From contig CALGIG010000080.1 of NCBI GenBank assembly GCA_937915865.1, positions 62,001-126,000 on the forward strand: 64,000 nucleotides of DNA, read 5' to 3'. This document shows, in pieces, positions 35,402 through 45,731 of the stretch. A program made the position numbers and the translations under genes. The notes below the pieces were generated by a model. That model worked only from the letters and a program-made list of their open reading frames with translations, had not been told where the DNA came from and did no database searches. The first letter of the stretch is position 1. The number at the start of each line of letters is the position of its first letter. This DNA comes from an uncultured Prolixibacteraceae bacterium. Its GTDB lineage: Bacteria; Bacteroidota; Bacteroidia; Bacteroidales; Prolixibacteraceae.

Positions 35402-37876
35402 ATGAACCTAACTAACTGGAAAATTTCGCTTCGTAACCTTCAAAAACACAAATGGTTGTCGCTGATCAATATTCTTGGGCTGGCATTTGGACTGGCTGCT
35501 TCATTACTGCTGATGATGCACGTTTCGCATGAATTGAGCTATGACCAAAACTGGGAAAATGCCAGACAAATCTACCGCATTAGTTACGACCGCTATCAAA
35601 ATGGCGACCTCAGTTTTAAAAGCGCGCGGACCCTACGCGGAATGGCAGCCGTGCTAAAAGACAAATTGCCAGAGGTGGCAGCCAGCACCGAAATTTCGAG
35701 TGATGTGGTGACAGTTTACAACGAGAACAGCCAGATACAGGATATTCGTATGTTTATTGCCGACTCTACTTTTTTCAGTGTTTTCAAACTTAATTTCATT
35801 AACCAGAAAGGCAAAAACCCGTTAACAGACCTTTACTCGTCGGTTATTTCAGAATCGGCAGCCCGAAGCCTTTTTGGAACAACCAACGCTGTTGGAAAAT
35901 GGTTTAAGGTTTGCCAAGGCTGGCGCTTTTGTGTTACAGGTGTTTACAAAGATTTACCAACAAACACACACCTTCCGTTCGATATGTTGCTAAGCTGGCC
36001 AACGTATTACCACTATTTCCAAAACTGGGACAATGATTCGGGAACTGAGGTAATCAGAAATCCGAATGCCTTTAAGAACAACCGCCCTGTTACCGAGTGG
36101 AGTTGGGGTTACAACGGCTGTTACGCCTACCTGGTTACCAACCCGGGAACCGACACAAAGCTGGTTGAATCAAAAATCGAAAAAATAGCTGTTGATTATA
36201 CCAAGAATATCACCGAAAACGACGGGAAAGCCAGCTTTCACTTACAACCTATTACTGATATTCATCTGAACTCGAACCTCGATAACGAAGTGCAACCCAA
36301 TGGCGACAAAAATTCGGTTTATGCACTTATCTTCATCGCTTTAATCATTCTTTGTATCGCCTGGGTCAACTTTATTAATCTTACTTTGGTAAGAGCTGTC
36401 GAACATGCCAAATCAATTGGGTTGCGAAAAATAGTTGGCGCTATGAAAAAACAGCTTATTGCCCAATTCATGTCGGAAGCTATGATAACCAACTTCATCG
36501 GTATTCTGCTGGCCCTTATTTTGGTGTTCATCTTTAAAGGCTGGTTTGCCTCAATAACCGAAATGCCAATATCAACCAACATATCAATTAAATACCTAAC
36601 TATTTTCGGAGCAATCATCAGTGCCGGGATTCTGGTTTCGGGACTCTATCCCGCCTACTACCTTTCAGGATATAAACCTGTTGATTTATTTAAAGGCATT
36701 AAAGCTTCAGGAGCAAACAAACTCGATTTACGCAAATTTCTGGTTATCGGGCAATTTGCCGCATCTATTTTCCTGATTGCCGGAGTGCTGACTGTTTTCA
36801 AACAAATTAACTACATGAGAAGTGTTGACCTGGGAGTAAATATTGAGCAAACGCTGGTTACTTATTCGCCCCCAACAATGATTGGCAGCCCGAAACGAAT
36901 GAGCAAACTGGAGGCTTATAAAACAATGGTTCGAAATACCACGGGGGTTGAAGCGATTACAACATCATCGGCTATTCCAGGGAAAGAAATCCTTTGGAAA
37001 CGGCAGGACATACGCAAACCCAACGATTTGCCCAATAACCTGAAATCGTACGCTTATACCTACGTCGACTATGACTTTATACCCACATTTAACCTGAAAT
37101 TGCTTGCTGGGCGAAATTATACTTCAACCGAAAACGAACAAACAAAAAGAGTGATTATCAACGAGGAAGCAATGAGGCAACTAGGTTTTTCGAATCCCGA
37201 ACCGGCAATAAATTCGTATATTTTGGTAGGGACAGACCAATACCAGGTTATTGGCGTATTGAAAAATTATCATCAGGAATCGCTTCGAAAAGAGATTAAA
37301 CCTATCGTTTATTTCTTTGGATATGAGTGGATGTCGGACATTGGCTATTATTCCATTAAAGTAAATACTTCGAAACTAAAAGAAACAATCGCCGGAATCG
37401 AAAAAATTTGGGAGCAAACTTACCCTGAAGACCAATTCAAATACTATTTCCTCGACGACCAGTTTGATGCACAATACAAGGCCGATCAGGCATTTGGCCG
37501 TATTTTTACCTTTTTTACCTTTCTGGCCATTTTCATTGCATCCATCGGGTTACTAGGGCTGGCTGTATATTCGGCAAACCTACGGATCAAGGAAATTGGT
37601 GTGCGAAAAGTAAATGGCGCCCGTAACTTCGAAATTCTGATGATGCTCAACCGCAATTTCATCCAATGGGTTATAATAGCATTTGTTGTAGCCACATTAC
37701 CAGCCTGGTACATTCTTAACAAATGGCTCGAAAGCTTTGCCTACAAAACCACACTAAGCTGGTGGATTTTCGCCTTGGCTGGCTTGCTGGCACTGGGGAT
37801 TGCGCTGCTGACGGTAAGTTGGCAAAGCTGGCAGGCAGCCATAAGGAACCCAGTGGAGGCATTGAGATATGAATAA
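35402..37876 (+). CDS. P12: FtsX/MacB-type ABC permease, longest of the array
   Basis: 824 aa, TM1 at about 20-42. Domain 1 is extended by an insertion (NDSGTEVIRNPNAFKNNRP, about 216-234) and has DLPTNTH; domain 2 has GVLKNYHQESL. Coupling loop 1 is KSIGLRKIVGAM; loop 2 is KEIGVRKVNGAR (about 730). The common C-terminal block is present (NKWLESFAYKTTLSWW) with two unusual changes near the end (SWQAAIRNP for SWKAATRNP). Composite element C follows the stop directly, giving a 142-base gap before P13. Confidence 0.95.
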   Translation: MNLTNWKISLRNLQKHKWLSLINILGLAFGLAASLLLMMHVSHELSYDQNWENARQIYRISYDRYQNGDLSFKSARTLRGMAAVLKDKLPEVAASTEISSDVVTVYNENSQIQDIRMFIADSTFFSVFKLNFINQKGKNPLTDLYSSVISESAARSLFGTTNAVGKWFKVCQGWRFCVTGVYKDLPTNTHLPFDMLLSWPTYYHYFQNWDNDSGTEVIRNPNAFKNNRPVTEWSWGYNGCYAYLVTNPGTDTKLVESKIEKIAVDYTKNITENDGKASFHLQPITDIHLNSNLDNEVQPNGDKNSVYALIFIALIILCIAWVNFINLTLVRAVEHAKSIGLRKIVGAMKKQLIAQFMSEAMITNFIGILLALILVFIFKGWFASITEMPISTNISIKYLTIFGAIISAGILVSGLYPAYYLSGYKPVDLFKGIKASGANKLDLRKFLVIGQFAASIFLIAGVLTVFKQINYMRSVDLGVNIEQTLVTYSPPTMIGSPKRMSKLEAYKTMVRNTTGVEAITTSSAIPGKEILWKRQDIRKPNDLPNNLKSYAYTYVDYDFIPTFNLKLLAGRNYTSTENEQTKRVIINEEAMRQLGFSNPEPAINSYILVGTDQYQVIGVLKNYHQESLRKEIKPIVYFFGYEWMSDIGYYSIKVNTSKLKETIAGIEKIWEQTYPEDQFKYYFLDDQFDAQYKADQAFGRIFTFFTFLAIFIASIGLLGLAVYSANLRIKEIGVRKVNGARNFEILMMLNRNFIQWVIIAFVVATLPAWYILNKWLESFAYKTTLSWWIFALAGLLALGIALLTVSWQSWQAAIRNPVEALRYE

Positions 37877-37877
37877 G

Positions 37878-38005
37878 AGCCTCCCCCGACCCCTCCGAAG
37901 GAGGGGAGATTGGGTTCGGCTAAATTTGAGAAGTATGAAAATAAATGAACGAAAGGCAAAATATCCACTGCCTCAAAGTCCCCCTTCGGGGGATTTAGGG
38001 GGCTT
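37878..38005. repeat. Composite palindromic element, copy C (128 bp)
   Basis: The left end is AGCCTCCCCCGACCCCTCCGAAGGAGGGG, the right end AAGTCCCCCTTCGGGGGATTTAGGGGGCTT. The core shares AAAATAAATGAACGAAAGGCAAAATATCCACTGCC-type sequence with copy A (written here as separate short matches: GAAAG, CACTG, CAAAGTC). It starts 1 base after the P12 stop and ends 13 bases before the P13 start. Confidence 0.75.
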
Positions 38006-38018
38006 TAAATACTAAAAA

Positions 38019-40427
38019 ATGATTTGGACAAATATAAAACAAGCGGTACGGTACATCCTCAATCAAAAGAAATACTCATTGGTTGTGGTCATTGGGTTAT
38101 CCGTCGGACTGGCGGCTTCGTTCCTGATTTATTCGTATGTGTATTACGAGAAAAGCTACGATAATTTCCACCAGTATGGAGATAATCTTTACCGAGTTGT
38201 TGTGACCAATCAAAAGAGTTTAAAAGACTACAAGAGCCCATACAGTTATTCACCGCAAGGACCAGTAGCCGTTTCAGAAATTCCTGAAGTAAAAAACTAC
38301 GTGCGACTTTTAACGCGCCCCCAGGTTGTCATTTCAAATCTTTCAGGTGAGAAAGAGTCCGAGCCTTATACTGTACAGCAATATTATTATGCCGACAGTT
38401 CGTTCTTCGATCTTTTCACGTTCCCGTTAATTCAGGGAAACCCGAAAACAGTTTTGGCCGAACCCGGAAGCGTAGTCATCTCGCAGACGATAGCGACAAA
38501 ACTGTTTGGCAATGCAAATCCGCTGGGCGAACAGCTGAACGTTGACGGCCAATATTCGTGTACAGTAACCGGTGTTTTTAAAGATATTCCGGAGAACACC
38601 CACCTGCGGTTCAATTTGCTTTTTTCGTTAAACTCGCTGAACTGGATCATGGGTAAAAACGCCTGGGAAAACCATTCATTTTTCACCTATCTTCTGTTGA
38701 AAGACGGAGCCAATCCACGCGATGTTGAATCGAAAATAACAGCAGCTTACCTGAAAGAAAACAGGGCGGTCAACCAGGCCAAATGCGAGTGGAAACTCCA
38801 ACCGGTTGGCGATGCCTATTTAAAAACGACCGATTTTACCTCAAAACCCGAAGCATTTAAGTTTGGCGATAACCGGATCGTTTATTTCTTAAGCCTGATC
38901 GCCATTTTGATTTTGTGTATTGCGGGGATTAATTACATCAACCTTACCACCGCCAAAGCGGCTGAACGGTTTAAGGAAATCGGGGTTAGAAAAACAAATG
39001 GTGCCGGGAAGCTGCAATTGCTCTACCAATTCTTCACCGAATCGGTGCTTTTCAACATTTTGGGCATTCAGTTGGCCGGGGTAATGGTTGTTTTGGTTTA
39101 TGCTTGGTTTGCGAATGCAATGGGGTTTTCATTTTCGTTTCGTCAAAGCACAGGTTTCTGGAGTGTTGTATTCGCCACATTGGCTATTACGGTGTTTCTG
39201 CCTGGTCTTTTAACATCACTGGTGTTGTCATCGTATAATCCAGTTAAAATTCAGTCAACCAATAATGCCAGTAGTTCGGGTTTTTCGTTCCGCAACGGGC
39301 TGGTCATTTTTCAATTCATCATCATTATCGGGCTGATGGTTGGTGTTATTGTTGTCAATCTGCAGCTAAAATACGTCCATTCGGTCGATCTGGGATTTCA
39401 GAAAGAGCAGGTACTGGTATTGAATGCCCCGCGAATTGGGTTTAACAACGAAAAAGAAAGCCAGTTGGAATCTTTCAGGCAAGATTTAACCAAACACCCC
39501 GAAGTTGCTGATGTTACGGCTTCAGTAAATATTCCCGGACAACGGTTTGGTTCAGGCAATGGAGGCCCAGCCTTAAATGGCGAAGAAAATCACGACACCT
39601 ATTTCCGGGTAGGGCGCGTGATGCCAAATTACCTGGATTTTTATGGGATAAAACTGATTGCTGGTAGAAATTTCTCCGGGAATCGGGAGGCCGATAATCA
39701 ATCGGTAATTATTAATGAAGAAGGGGTAAAGGAATTTGGGTTGAAAGATGCGGCTAATGCCATATCTAAAAAAGCAACCTGGAACGGGCATGAATGCACG
39801 ATCATCGGGGTTACACAAAGCTTCCATCAGCAGTCGTTGCATATTTTGCCCGAACCAATGATTATTTATACCATGCCTTTCGAGAATACCTACAACTACA
39901 TTTTAGTCAGGTTAATCGCCGGAGATTTTGAAAAATCTATAGCGTTGGTTGAGCGTGAATACAAAGCAACATTTGCCGGCAACCCGTTTGACTATTTCTT
40001 TTTAGACAGTTTTTTCGACCAGCAGTACAAAAAAGACATTGCCTTCAGGAAGCTGTTCAGTTTTTTTTCAGTAATCGCTCTATTAATCGGTTTTTTAGGG
40101 CTTTACGGATTAACAACATTCAGAATTATTAAGCGAACCAAAGAAATTGGTGTGCGGAAAGTGAACGGAGCAAGAATTTCAGAAGTGGTTGTTCTGCTCA
40201 ATAAAGATATAGTAAAATGGGTAGTAATCGCTTTTGTAATTGCTACGCCCATTGCTTACTATTCCATGCACAAATGGCTCGAGAACTTTGCTTACAAAAC
40301 CAACTTGAGTTGGTGGATATTTGCTTTGGCGGGTTTGTTGGCGCTGGGAATTGCATTGTTAACTGTGAGTTGGCAAAGCTGGAAAGCTGCAACAAGGAAC
40401 CCGGTTGAGGCGCTGAGGTATGAGTAA
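38019..40427 (+). CDS. P13: FtsX/MacB-type ABC permease, 8 TM
   Basis: 802 aa, TM1 at about 20-42. Domain 1 has DIPENTH; domain 2 has GVTQSFHQQSL, in which the usual Asp before the aromatic residue is Ser. Coupling loop 1 is canonical (KEIGVRKTNGAG), as is loop 2 (KEIGVRKVNGAR, about 708) followed by ISEVVVLLNKDIVKWV. The common C-terminal block is complete (HKWLENFAYKTNLSWWIFALAGLL). Base composition around the first half is slightly more G-rich than in P14 but not enough to argue for transfer. The gene starts 13 bases after the right end of composite element C. Confidence 0.95.
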   Translation: MIWTNIKQAVRYILNQKKYSLVVVIGLSVGLAASFLIYSYVYYEKSYDNFHQYGDNLYRVVVTNQKSLKDYKSPYSYSPQGPVAVSEIPEVKNYVRLLTRPQVVISNLSGEKESEPYTVQQYYYADSSFFDLFTFPLIQGNPKTVLAEPGSVVISQTIATKLFGNANPLGEQLNVDGQYSCTVTGVFKDIPENTHLRFNLLFSLNSLNWIMGKNAWENHSFFTYLLLKDGANPRDVESKITAAYLKENRAVNQAKCEWKLQPVGDAYLKTTDFTSKPEAFKFGDNRIVYFLSLIAILILCIAGINYINLTTAKAAERFKEIGVRKTNGAGKLQLLYQFFTESVLFNILGIQLAGVMVVLVYAWFANAMGFSFSFRQSTGFWSVVFATLAITVFLPGLLTSLVLSSYNPVKIQSTNNASSSGFSFRNGLVIFQFIIIIGLMVGVIVVNLQLKYVHSVDLGFQKEQVLVLNAPRIGFNNEKESQLESFRQDLTKHPEVADVTASVNIPGQRFGSGNGGPALNGEENHDTYFRVGRVMPNYLDFYGIKLIAGRNFSGNREADNQSVIINEEGVKEFGLKDAANAISKKATWNGHECTIIGVTQSFHQQSLHILPEPMIIYTMPFENTYNYILVRLIAGDFEKSIALVEREYKATFAGNPFDYFFLDSFFDQQYKKDIAFRKLFSFFSVIALLIGFLGLYGLTTFRIIKRTKEIGVRKVNGARISEVVVLLNKDIVKWVVIAFVIATPIAYYSMHKWLENFAYKTNLSWWIFALAGLLALGIALLTVSWQSWKAATRNPVEALRYE

Positions 40428-40453
40428 AATTGATTGAAGTAAAAAGGAAAGTT

Positions 40454-42766
40454 ATGATTAAAAATATTTTAAAAACAGCAATTAAATATTTATGGAAAAA
40501 CAGGATTTATAATTTTATAAACATCCTGGGATTGACTGTTTCAATTACTTCAATTCTTGTCATACTTGTTTATATTGGAAATGAACGTAAATACGACACT
40601 CAAATCAATAATCGTGACAAAATTTACCGGATTGGGACCAATTGGGCTACCATGCCATCATTTATCGGACACTTTTTGAAAAATGAATCGGGTTATATCG
40701 ACGATGTGGCCCGTGTGAAAATGGAGGACCATGAAATCAGTTATAACGATGAGATTTTTCTTATGGATAATATTGGAATGGCAGAAGCCAATTTTTTCAA
40801 GATATTCAATTTTAAATTTTTGCTTGGGAATTCAGAAAATGCACTTCAAAAAAAGCATTCGATAGTGCTTACACAAAGGGAAGCAGAACGTATTTTTGGT
40901 AAAGCTAATCCGCTGAATCAAACTATTCTTTTAAAGAATAAGTATCCCTTCACTATAACAGGGGTAGTAGAAAATCCTGAATATTTTCATTTGCCATTTA
41001 CTGCCATTGCCACACTGGAAAGCCTTAAAGAACTTGCTTATCCTGAAATATTGGAGCAAAAAGACGGATGGAGCTATTTTACCTATATCGTGGGAAAACC
41101 TTCGATGACAGGCCCCCAAACGGAAGAACGATTAAACCGCAAACTGAAAGAACTTGGGGAATACAAAAACCAGCAATTCCATTTATCCGGACTTGATAAT
41201 TTATATTTTGCATCGCCCCTGTATTATGAAGGAAGCACGCGACATGGAAGTAAAGCTGTCCTGTTTGTCCTTATTTCCATTGCAGTGTTGCTTTTTATCC
41301 TTGCCGGAATCAATTTTATAAATCTTACCAATTCACGGACTAACATCCGGTTAAAAGAAGTAGGGATAAAAAAACTGATTGGAAGTCCGAAAAGTACTTT
41401 GATAATTCAGTTTCTGGTTGAATCGATTATGCTATTGCTTATTGCCCTAGGATTCTCATTGTTGCTTGTAAAAATGGTCGAACCTTCTTTTTGCAATTTG
41501 ATCGATAAAACAATTGATTTTAATACTATTTATTCTCCTTTAAATCTCCTCATAGTAACGTTATTGATCATTTTAACGGGAATACTGACAGGGTTGTTTC
41601 CGGCTATTAATATAAACTCGGTTCAATCCATTTCGCTTATAAAAAACAAAATGGACAGGTTCTCTCAAAAAACCATTTTTAGTAAATCGCTGATAACTTT
41701 TCAGTATGTCATTTCAATTGTATTGATAGCCGGAACATTAATCATAGTAAAACAGCTTAAATATTTAAAAAACAAAGATCTGGGATTTTCTCCGCAGCAA
41801 ATTGTTTGTGTTGAACTAAACAATGATTTGCGGGTTCAGCAAAAAGCCTTCAAAAACGAATTGCTTCAAATTCCGGGAGTTTTGCAGGCCGCCTATTCGG
41901 GAAATACGATGGGCCATGACTGGTCGAATTGGGTAAATGAAATGGACGGTGGTGGAAAAGCATTTAAGGTAAATTGTGTTGAGCCGGAATATTTCGACCT
42001 TATGGGCATTAAATTGAAAGATGGGCGGATATTCAGGGAAGACGAACCGGATAAAAGTTACATTATTAACGAAACAGCGGTAAAACAGTACGACATTAAG
42101 AATCCGCTTGAAAAAACCATGGAAAGGGATGGAAAGATCTATCCTATCATTGGGGTGATGAACGATTTCAATTTTCAATCGCCGCAATACCCGATTGAAC
42201 CTGTGCTGTTTTATTTCAGGGACAACAGGTACAACCTTATAAACTTAAAAATTAATGCTGCCAATACAAAACAGGTAATAGGAAGCATCGAAAAAGTGTG
42301 GGAGAAGTTTAGTCCGGCCCATGTGCTTACATATAATTTTCAGGATGATTTATACGATAAGCAATACAAATCGGCAGAGCAGTTCAGCACTCTGGTTGGA
42401 ATTGGCGGAGTAATTGCCATAATGATTGCATGTCTTGGAATCCTTGGATTATCCATCTCATTGGCAGAGCAAAAAATCAAAGAAATCGGCATCCGAAAAG
42501 TAAGCGGCGCCAAAGTCTCCGAAATACTTGCCATGCTCAATAAAGACTTTGTGAAATGGGTAGCCATCGCTTTTGTAATTGCCGCGCCCATTGCATACTA
42601 TGCCATGCACAAATGGCTCGAAAACTTTGCCTACAAAACTTCGCTGAGCTGGTGGATTTTTGCCCTGGCCGGTTTGCTGGCGTTGGGGATTGCATTGCTC
42701 ACAGTGAGTTGGCAAAGCTGGAAAGCGGCTACTAAGAATCCGGTAGAGGCGCTGAGGTATGAATAA
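40454..42766 (+). CDS. P14: FtsX/MacB-type ABC permease, 8 TM
   Basis: I start at the ATG at 40454 (MIKNILKTAIKYLW, 770 aa), which aligns with the other N-termini; a TTG at 40430 would add eight residues. TM1 at about 19-41. Domain 1 lacks the DxPxNS motif (it reads VVENPEYFHLPF); domain 2 has GVMNDFNFQSP. Coupling loop 1 is KEVGIKKLIGSP, loop 2 KEIGIRKVSGAK (about 676), with Ser for the usual Asn. The common C-terminal block is complete. The first ~600 codons are noticeably AT-richer than the last ~100, consistent with a conserved, converted 3' end joined to a diverged body. A small secreted-protein gene follows after 22 bases. Confidence 0.94.
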   Translation: MIKNILKTAIKYLWKNRIYNFINILGLTVSITSILVILVYIGNERKYDTQINNRDKIYRIGTNWATMPSFIGHFLKNESGYIDDVARVKMEDHEISYNDEIFLMDNIGMAEANFFKIFNFKFLLGNSENALQKKHSIVLTQREAERIFGKANPLNQTILLKNKYPFTITGVVENPEYFHLPFTAIATLESLKELAYPEILEQKDGWSYFTYIVGKPSMTGPQTEERLNRKLKELGEYKNQQFHLSGLDNLYFASPLYYEGSTRHGSKAVLFVLISIAVLLFILAGINFINLTNSRTNIRLKEVGIKKLIGSPKSTLIIQFLVESIMLLLIALGFSLLLVKMVEPSFCNLIDKTIDFNTIYSPLNLLIVTLLIILTGILTGLFPAININSVQSISLIKNKMDRFSQKTIFSKSLITFQYVISIVLIAGTLIIVKQLKYLKNKDLGFSPQQIVCVELNNDLRVQQKAFKNELLQIPGVLQAAYSGNTMGHDWSNWVNEMDGGGKAFKVNCVEPEYFDLMGIKLKDGRIFREDEPDKSYIINETAVKQYDIKNPLEKTMERDGKIYPIIGVMNDFNFQSPQYPIEPVLFYFRDNRYNLINLKINAANTKQVIGSIEKVWEKFSPAHVLTYNFQDDLYDKQYKSAEQFSTLVGIGGVIAIMIACLGILGLSISLAEQKIKEIGIRKVSGAKVSEILAMLNKDFVKWVAIAFVIAAPIAYYAMHKWLENFAYKTSLSWWIFALAGLLALGIALLTVSWQSWKAATKNPVEALRYE

Positions 42767-42788
42767 TCAATTATAAAATAGCACAACC

Positions 42789-43322
42789 ATGGATAGAAAA
42801 GATTTTTTCAAAAGAGCCTGTGGCCTTGGCATTTGTTCCTGCATAGGAGCAATCTCAATTAACGATTTAAATGCAGCAGAACAAAAGCCGGTGCCCGACT
42901 GGAAAGAAGGCTTTGTCAAATACCGCTTTGCCAAATTGATTGGCATTCTTGATTCAACTTTGGATGAAAATACCAAAAACCAGATTATTGAAAATTTGGG
43001 CAGGGAATGTGCTAAAGATGGTTTTTCAATCAAGTACATAAACAACCCTGAAGGTTTTTTTAAAGAAATCAACGCCCGTTGGGGCGAAAATGCCACTTAC
43101 GACAAAGAGAATGGGATAATCAGAATTGAAACACCCGAAAGGGATTGCGTTTGCCCTTTTGTCGACAGCAAAACCATTTCGCCTTCTGTTTGCCAATGCT
43201 CTGTTGGGTGGCAGGCCCAAACGTACGAAACGATATTGGGGAAAAAAGTGACAGCCAAATGCATTGAATCGGTTGTACGGGGAAGTAAAAAGTGCGTGTT
43301 CGAAATTATTGTGCCAAAATAA
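42789..43322 (+). CDS. Cys-rich exported protein of unknown function
   Basis: 177 aa, not a permease. The N-terminus MDRKDFFKRACGLG, followed by a hydrophobic stretch with Cys and then NDLNA, looks like a signal peptide, possibly of twin-arginine type with an RK in place of RR. The mature part has ten or so Cys or aromatic landmarks near its end: ERDCVCPF, VCQCSVGW, ILGKKV, SVVRGSKKCVFEI. This C-terminal pattern (CxC..W, then Gly-Lys and RGxxxCxF) recalls small-molecule-binding or hydrolase domains of the V4R/DUF6144 kind; the assignment is tentative. It sits 22 bases after P14 and 9 bases before P15, clearly inside the permease transcript, so it may be a periplasmic partner of these permeases. 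Confidence 0.88.
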   Translation: MDRKDFFKRACGLGICSCIGAISINDLNAAEQKPVPDWKEGFVKYRFAKLIGILDSTLDENTKNQIIENLGRECAKDGFSIKYINNPEGFFKEINARWGENATYDKENGIIRIETPERDCVCPFVDSKTISPSVCQCSVGWQAQTYETILGKKVTAKCIESVVRGSKKCVFEIIVPK

Positions 43323-43331
43323 TTGATAACA

Positions 43332-45731
43332 ATGAAATTTCTAAAGCTCTTTTTCAGGCGGAACCTGGTCAACAACAAGCTGACTTGGTTAAACATTGCT
43401 GGCTTAACGCTCGGGATGTTCACCTTCCTGTTCATCTTTTTTTACGTTTATACCGAACGTAATTACGACCAATACCTTCCCGATGCCAAAGAGGTTTATC
43501 ACCTCGAATTTACCGTCAACAAAAACGGAGCCCGTTCGCTTTATTCCACCACACCCATCCCATTAGCTAAAACCGTTTGGAGCGAAGTTCCGGGAATTGA
43601 GAACTGGTGTACCTTCTGTTCAATCTTCGAAACGCGGGTGCTCAACAACGACGAATCCGATTTCCTAAACCCCGAGATGCTTTATGCCAATCCTGAATTC
43701 CTGTTGATGTTTCATTATAAAGCTATCGAAGGGAGCCTCGACCATGCATTGGAACCGGGGAAAGTGGTAATTACGCGTTCGGCTGCCGAGAAATACCTGG
43801 GCACAAGCCATGCTGTTGGAAAGAAGTTTAAACTACTGCACGATCAGAAAGAAACGCTAAACGTTACGGTTGAAGCGGTGATTGAGGACATACCGTACAA
43901 CAGTAATGTGAAGTTTGAAATCGTCGGTGCTATGGACGATTACCTGAAACTGGTTGGTAAATGGGTCGATTCGTGGTTTATCAAAGCCAGCCAATCGTAT
44001 ATAACACTGAAAAAAGGCACCGATGTTGCACAGGTCGAAAAAGAAATTGAGGCGCTCGTGAATAAATATGCCAACTCGGCCAACCGTGAATCACAAGGTA
44101 TTGCCTCTGTTTCGATGGAAAACATTTCGAGAAAGCATTTCAAAAAAGAGTATATCCTCCAACATCCTTCCGAAACATTTGTCAGTGAAACATCGCTCCG
44201 GGTATTGTTCTTAATTGGATTAATCGCCTTGGTAATTTCGTGGCTGAACTACATCAACTTTCAGGTTTTCCAGAACACCAAATATTTCAAAGACATTGGT
44301 ATCCGCAAAATCGTTGGGTCAACAAAACAAAAACTAATCCTGGCGCTGATTAAAGAATCGATGCTTTTAACGTCAATCCCGGTACTGATTACCACCTTTT
44401 TGTTCCTGACCATTTCGCCAAAACTTTACCGCGGTTTCAATTTCCAGATGGAACACATTCAGGTTAATACCCCGTTGTTTTGGTCAGTCACCATTGGCTT
44501 GTTCTTCGCCGGGTCGTTGCTTTCGGCTATCTACCCTATTTTGAAACTCGTCAGTTTTCAACCGCTCGAAATGATCCAAAGACGGATAACCCCGGTCAAA
44601 AACGGCAAAAAGGGGTCGCTTATATTAACAACCCAGTTTGTCCTTTCTATTTTAATGATATGTGCCATCATCGTTATTAACCGCCAGATGAAATACCTCG
44701 ATCAGCAAAAACTGGGGTTTACGAAGGAAAATATACTCGTGATGGCTCCCCCGATAACCAACGACCTCGCAAACTACGGACAAAAAATGAAGCTTTTCAA
44801 AGAAGAGGCATCGCATATTTCGGGGGTTGTTGCGCTATCCGCAGCAAGTTCAGTTCCGGGCAAGAAACTAATTACCGAACATTTTGGGTTGAAAAACCGG
44901 GAAGAAACCATCAACAAATACCTGGGGCTTTCGTGCGACGAAGATTATTTCGATGTGATTGATGCACCCTTTCTTGCCGGGGAAAATTTCAGCAAGAACC
45001 CTGAAATCAGTAAGAACCAAATCATTATTAACGAAAGCTTGTTGCACAAACTGGGGTTTACCAATCCATCGGACGCCATTCACCAACTCACCAATAGGGA
45101 CAAAAAAGAAATCGTTGGCGTTGTGGCCGATTACCACCACACCTCGTTGCACGAAAATGTGAAACCGAGCTTGTTTATCTGTGAGATGAACCGGTTTGCT
45201 TATTTTATGATCAAATCGAAGAGTAAGATAACCCCATCGCAGATTAACGTTTTAAGAGACAAATGGAACCGCATTTTCTCCGACAGCCCGTTTGAATATA
45301 CTTTGCTCGAAACCGGGTTTAATCAACAGTATCAGGAAGATAAACAGCTTTCAAAAGTTGTGTTGCTTTTTTCAATCTTGTCAATTTTTATAACAATGAT
45401 GGGGTTGACAAGCTCTTGCTTCAATAACATTTATACGCGCACTAAGGAAATCGGCATCCGAAAAGTGAATGGGGCAAGGGTCACAGAAGTATTGGCATTA
45501 CTCAATAAAGACTTTATAAAATGGGTAGCCGTAGCCTTTGCAATTGCCACGCCCGCAGCATATTATGCCATGAGAAAATGGTTGGAAAGCTTTGCCTATA
45601 AAACCACTTTAAGCTGGTGGATTTTTGCACTGGCTGGCTTGCTGGCGCTTGGAATTGCGCTGCTTACGGTAAGCTGGCAAAGCTGGAAAGCGGCAACGAG
45701 GAATCCGGTAGAGGCTCTCCGCTACGAGTAG
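43332..45731 (+). CDS. P15: FtsX/MacB-type ABC permease, 8 TM
   Basis: I start at the ATG at 43332 (MKFLKLFFRRNLV, 799 aa); a TTG three codons earlier is less likely. TM1 at about 18-40. Domain 1 has a Cys pair WCTFCS (about 94) and DIPYNSN; domain 2 has GVVADYHHTSL. Coupling loop 1 is KDIGIRKIVGST, loop 2 KEIGIRKVNGAR (about 705). The common C-terminal block is complete (RKWLESFAYKTTLSWW). It is the last full permease before the non-transporter block. A strong hairpin starts at its stop codon, followed by an eight-codon duplicate of a permease tail. Confidence 0.95.
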   Translation: MKFLKLFFRRNLVNNKLTWLNIAGLTLGMFTFLFIFFYVYTERNYDQYLPDAKEVYHLEFTVNKNGARSLYSTTPIPLAKTVWSEVPGIENWCTFCSIFETRVLNNDESDFLNPEMLYANPEFLLMFHYKAIEGSLDHALEPGKVVITRSAAEKYLGTSHAVGKKFKLLHDQKETLNVTVEAVIEDIPYNSNVKFEIVGAMDDYLKLVGKWVDSWFIKASQSYITLKKGTDVAQVEKEIEALVNKYANSANRESQGIASVSMENISRKHFKKEYILQHPSETFVSETSLRVLFLIGLIALVISWLNYINFQVFQNTKYFKDIGIRKIVGSTKQKLILALIKESMLLTSIPVLITTFLFLTISPKLYRGFNFQMEHIQVNTPLFWSVTIGLFFAGSLLSAIYPILKLVSFQPLEMIQRRITPVKNGKKGSLILTTQFVLSILMICAIIVINRQMKYLDQQKLGFTKENILVMAPPITNDLANYGQKMKLFKEEASHISGVVALSAASSVPGKKLITEHFGLKNREETINKYLGLSCDEDYFDVIDAPFLAGENFSKNPEISKNQIIINESLLHKLGFTNPSDAIHQLTNRDKKEIVGVVADYHHTSLHENVKPSLFICEMNRFAYFMIKSKSKITPSQINVLRDKWNRIFSDSPFEYTLLETGFNQQYQEDKQLSKVVLLFSILSIFITMMGLTSSCFNNIYTRTKEIGIRKVNGARVTEVLALLNKDFIKWVAVAFAIATPAAYYAMRKWLESFAYKTTLSWWIFALAGLLALGIALLTVSWQSWKAATRNPVEALRYE

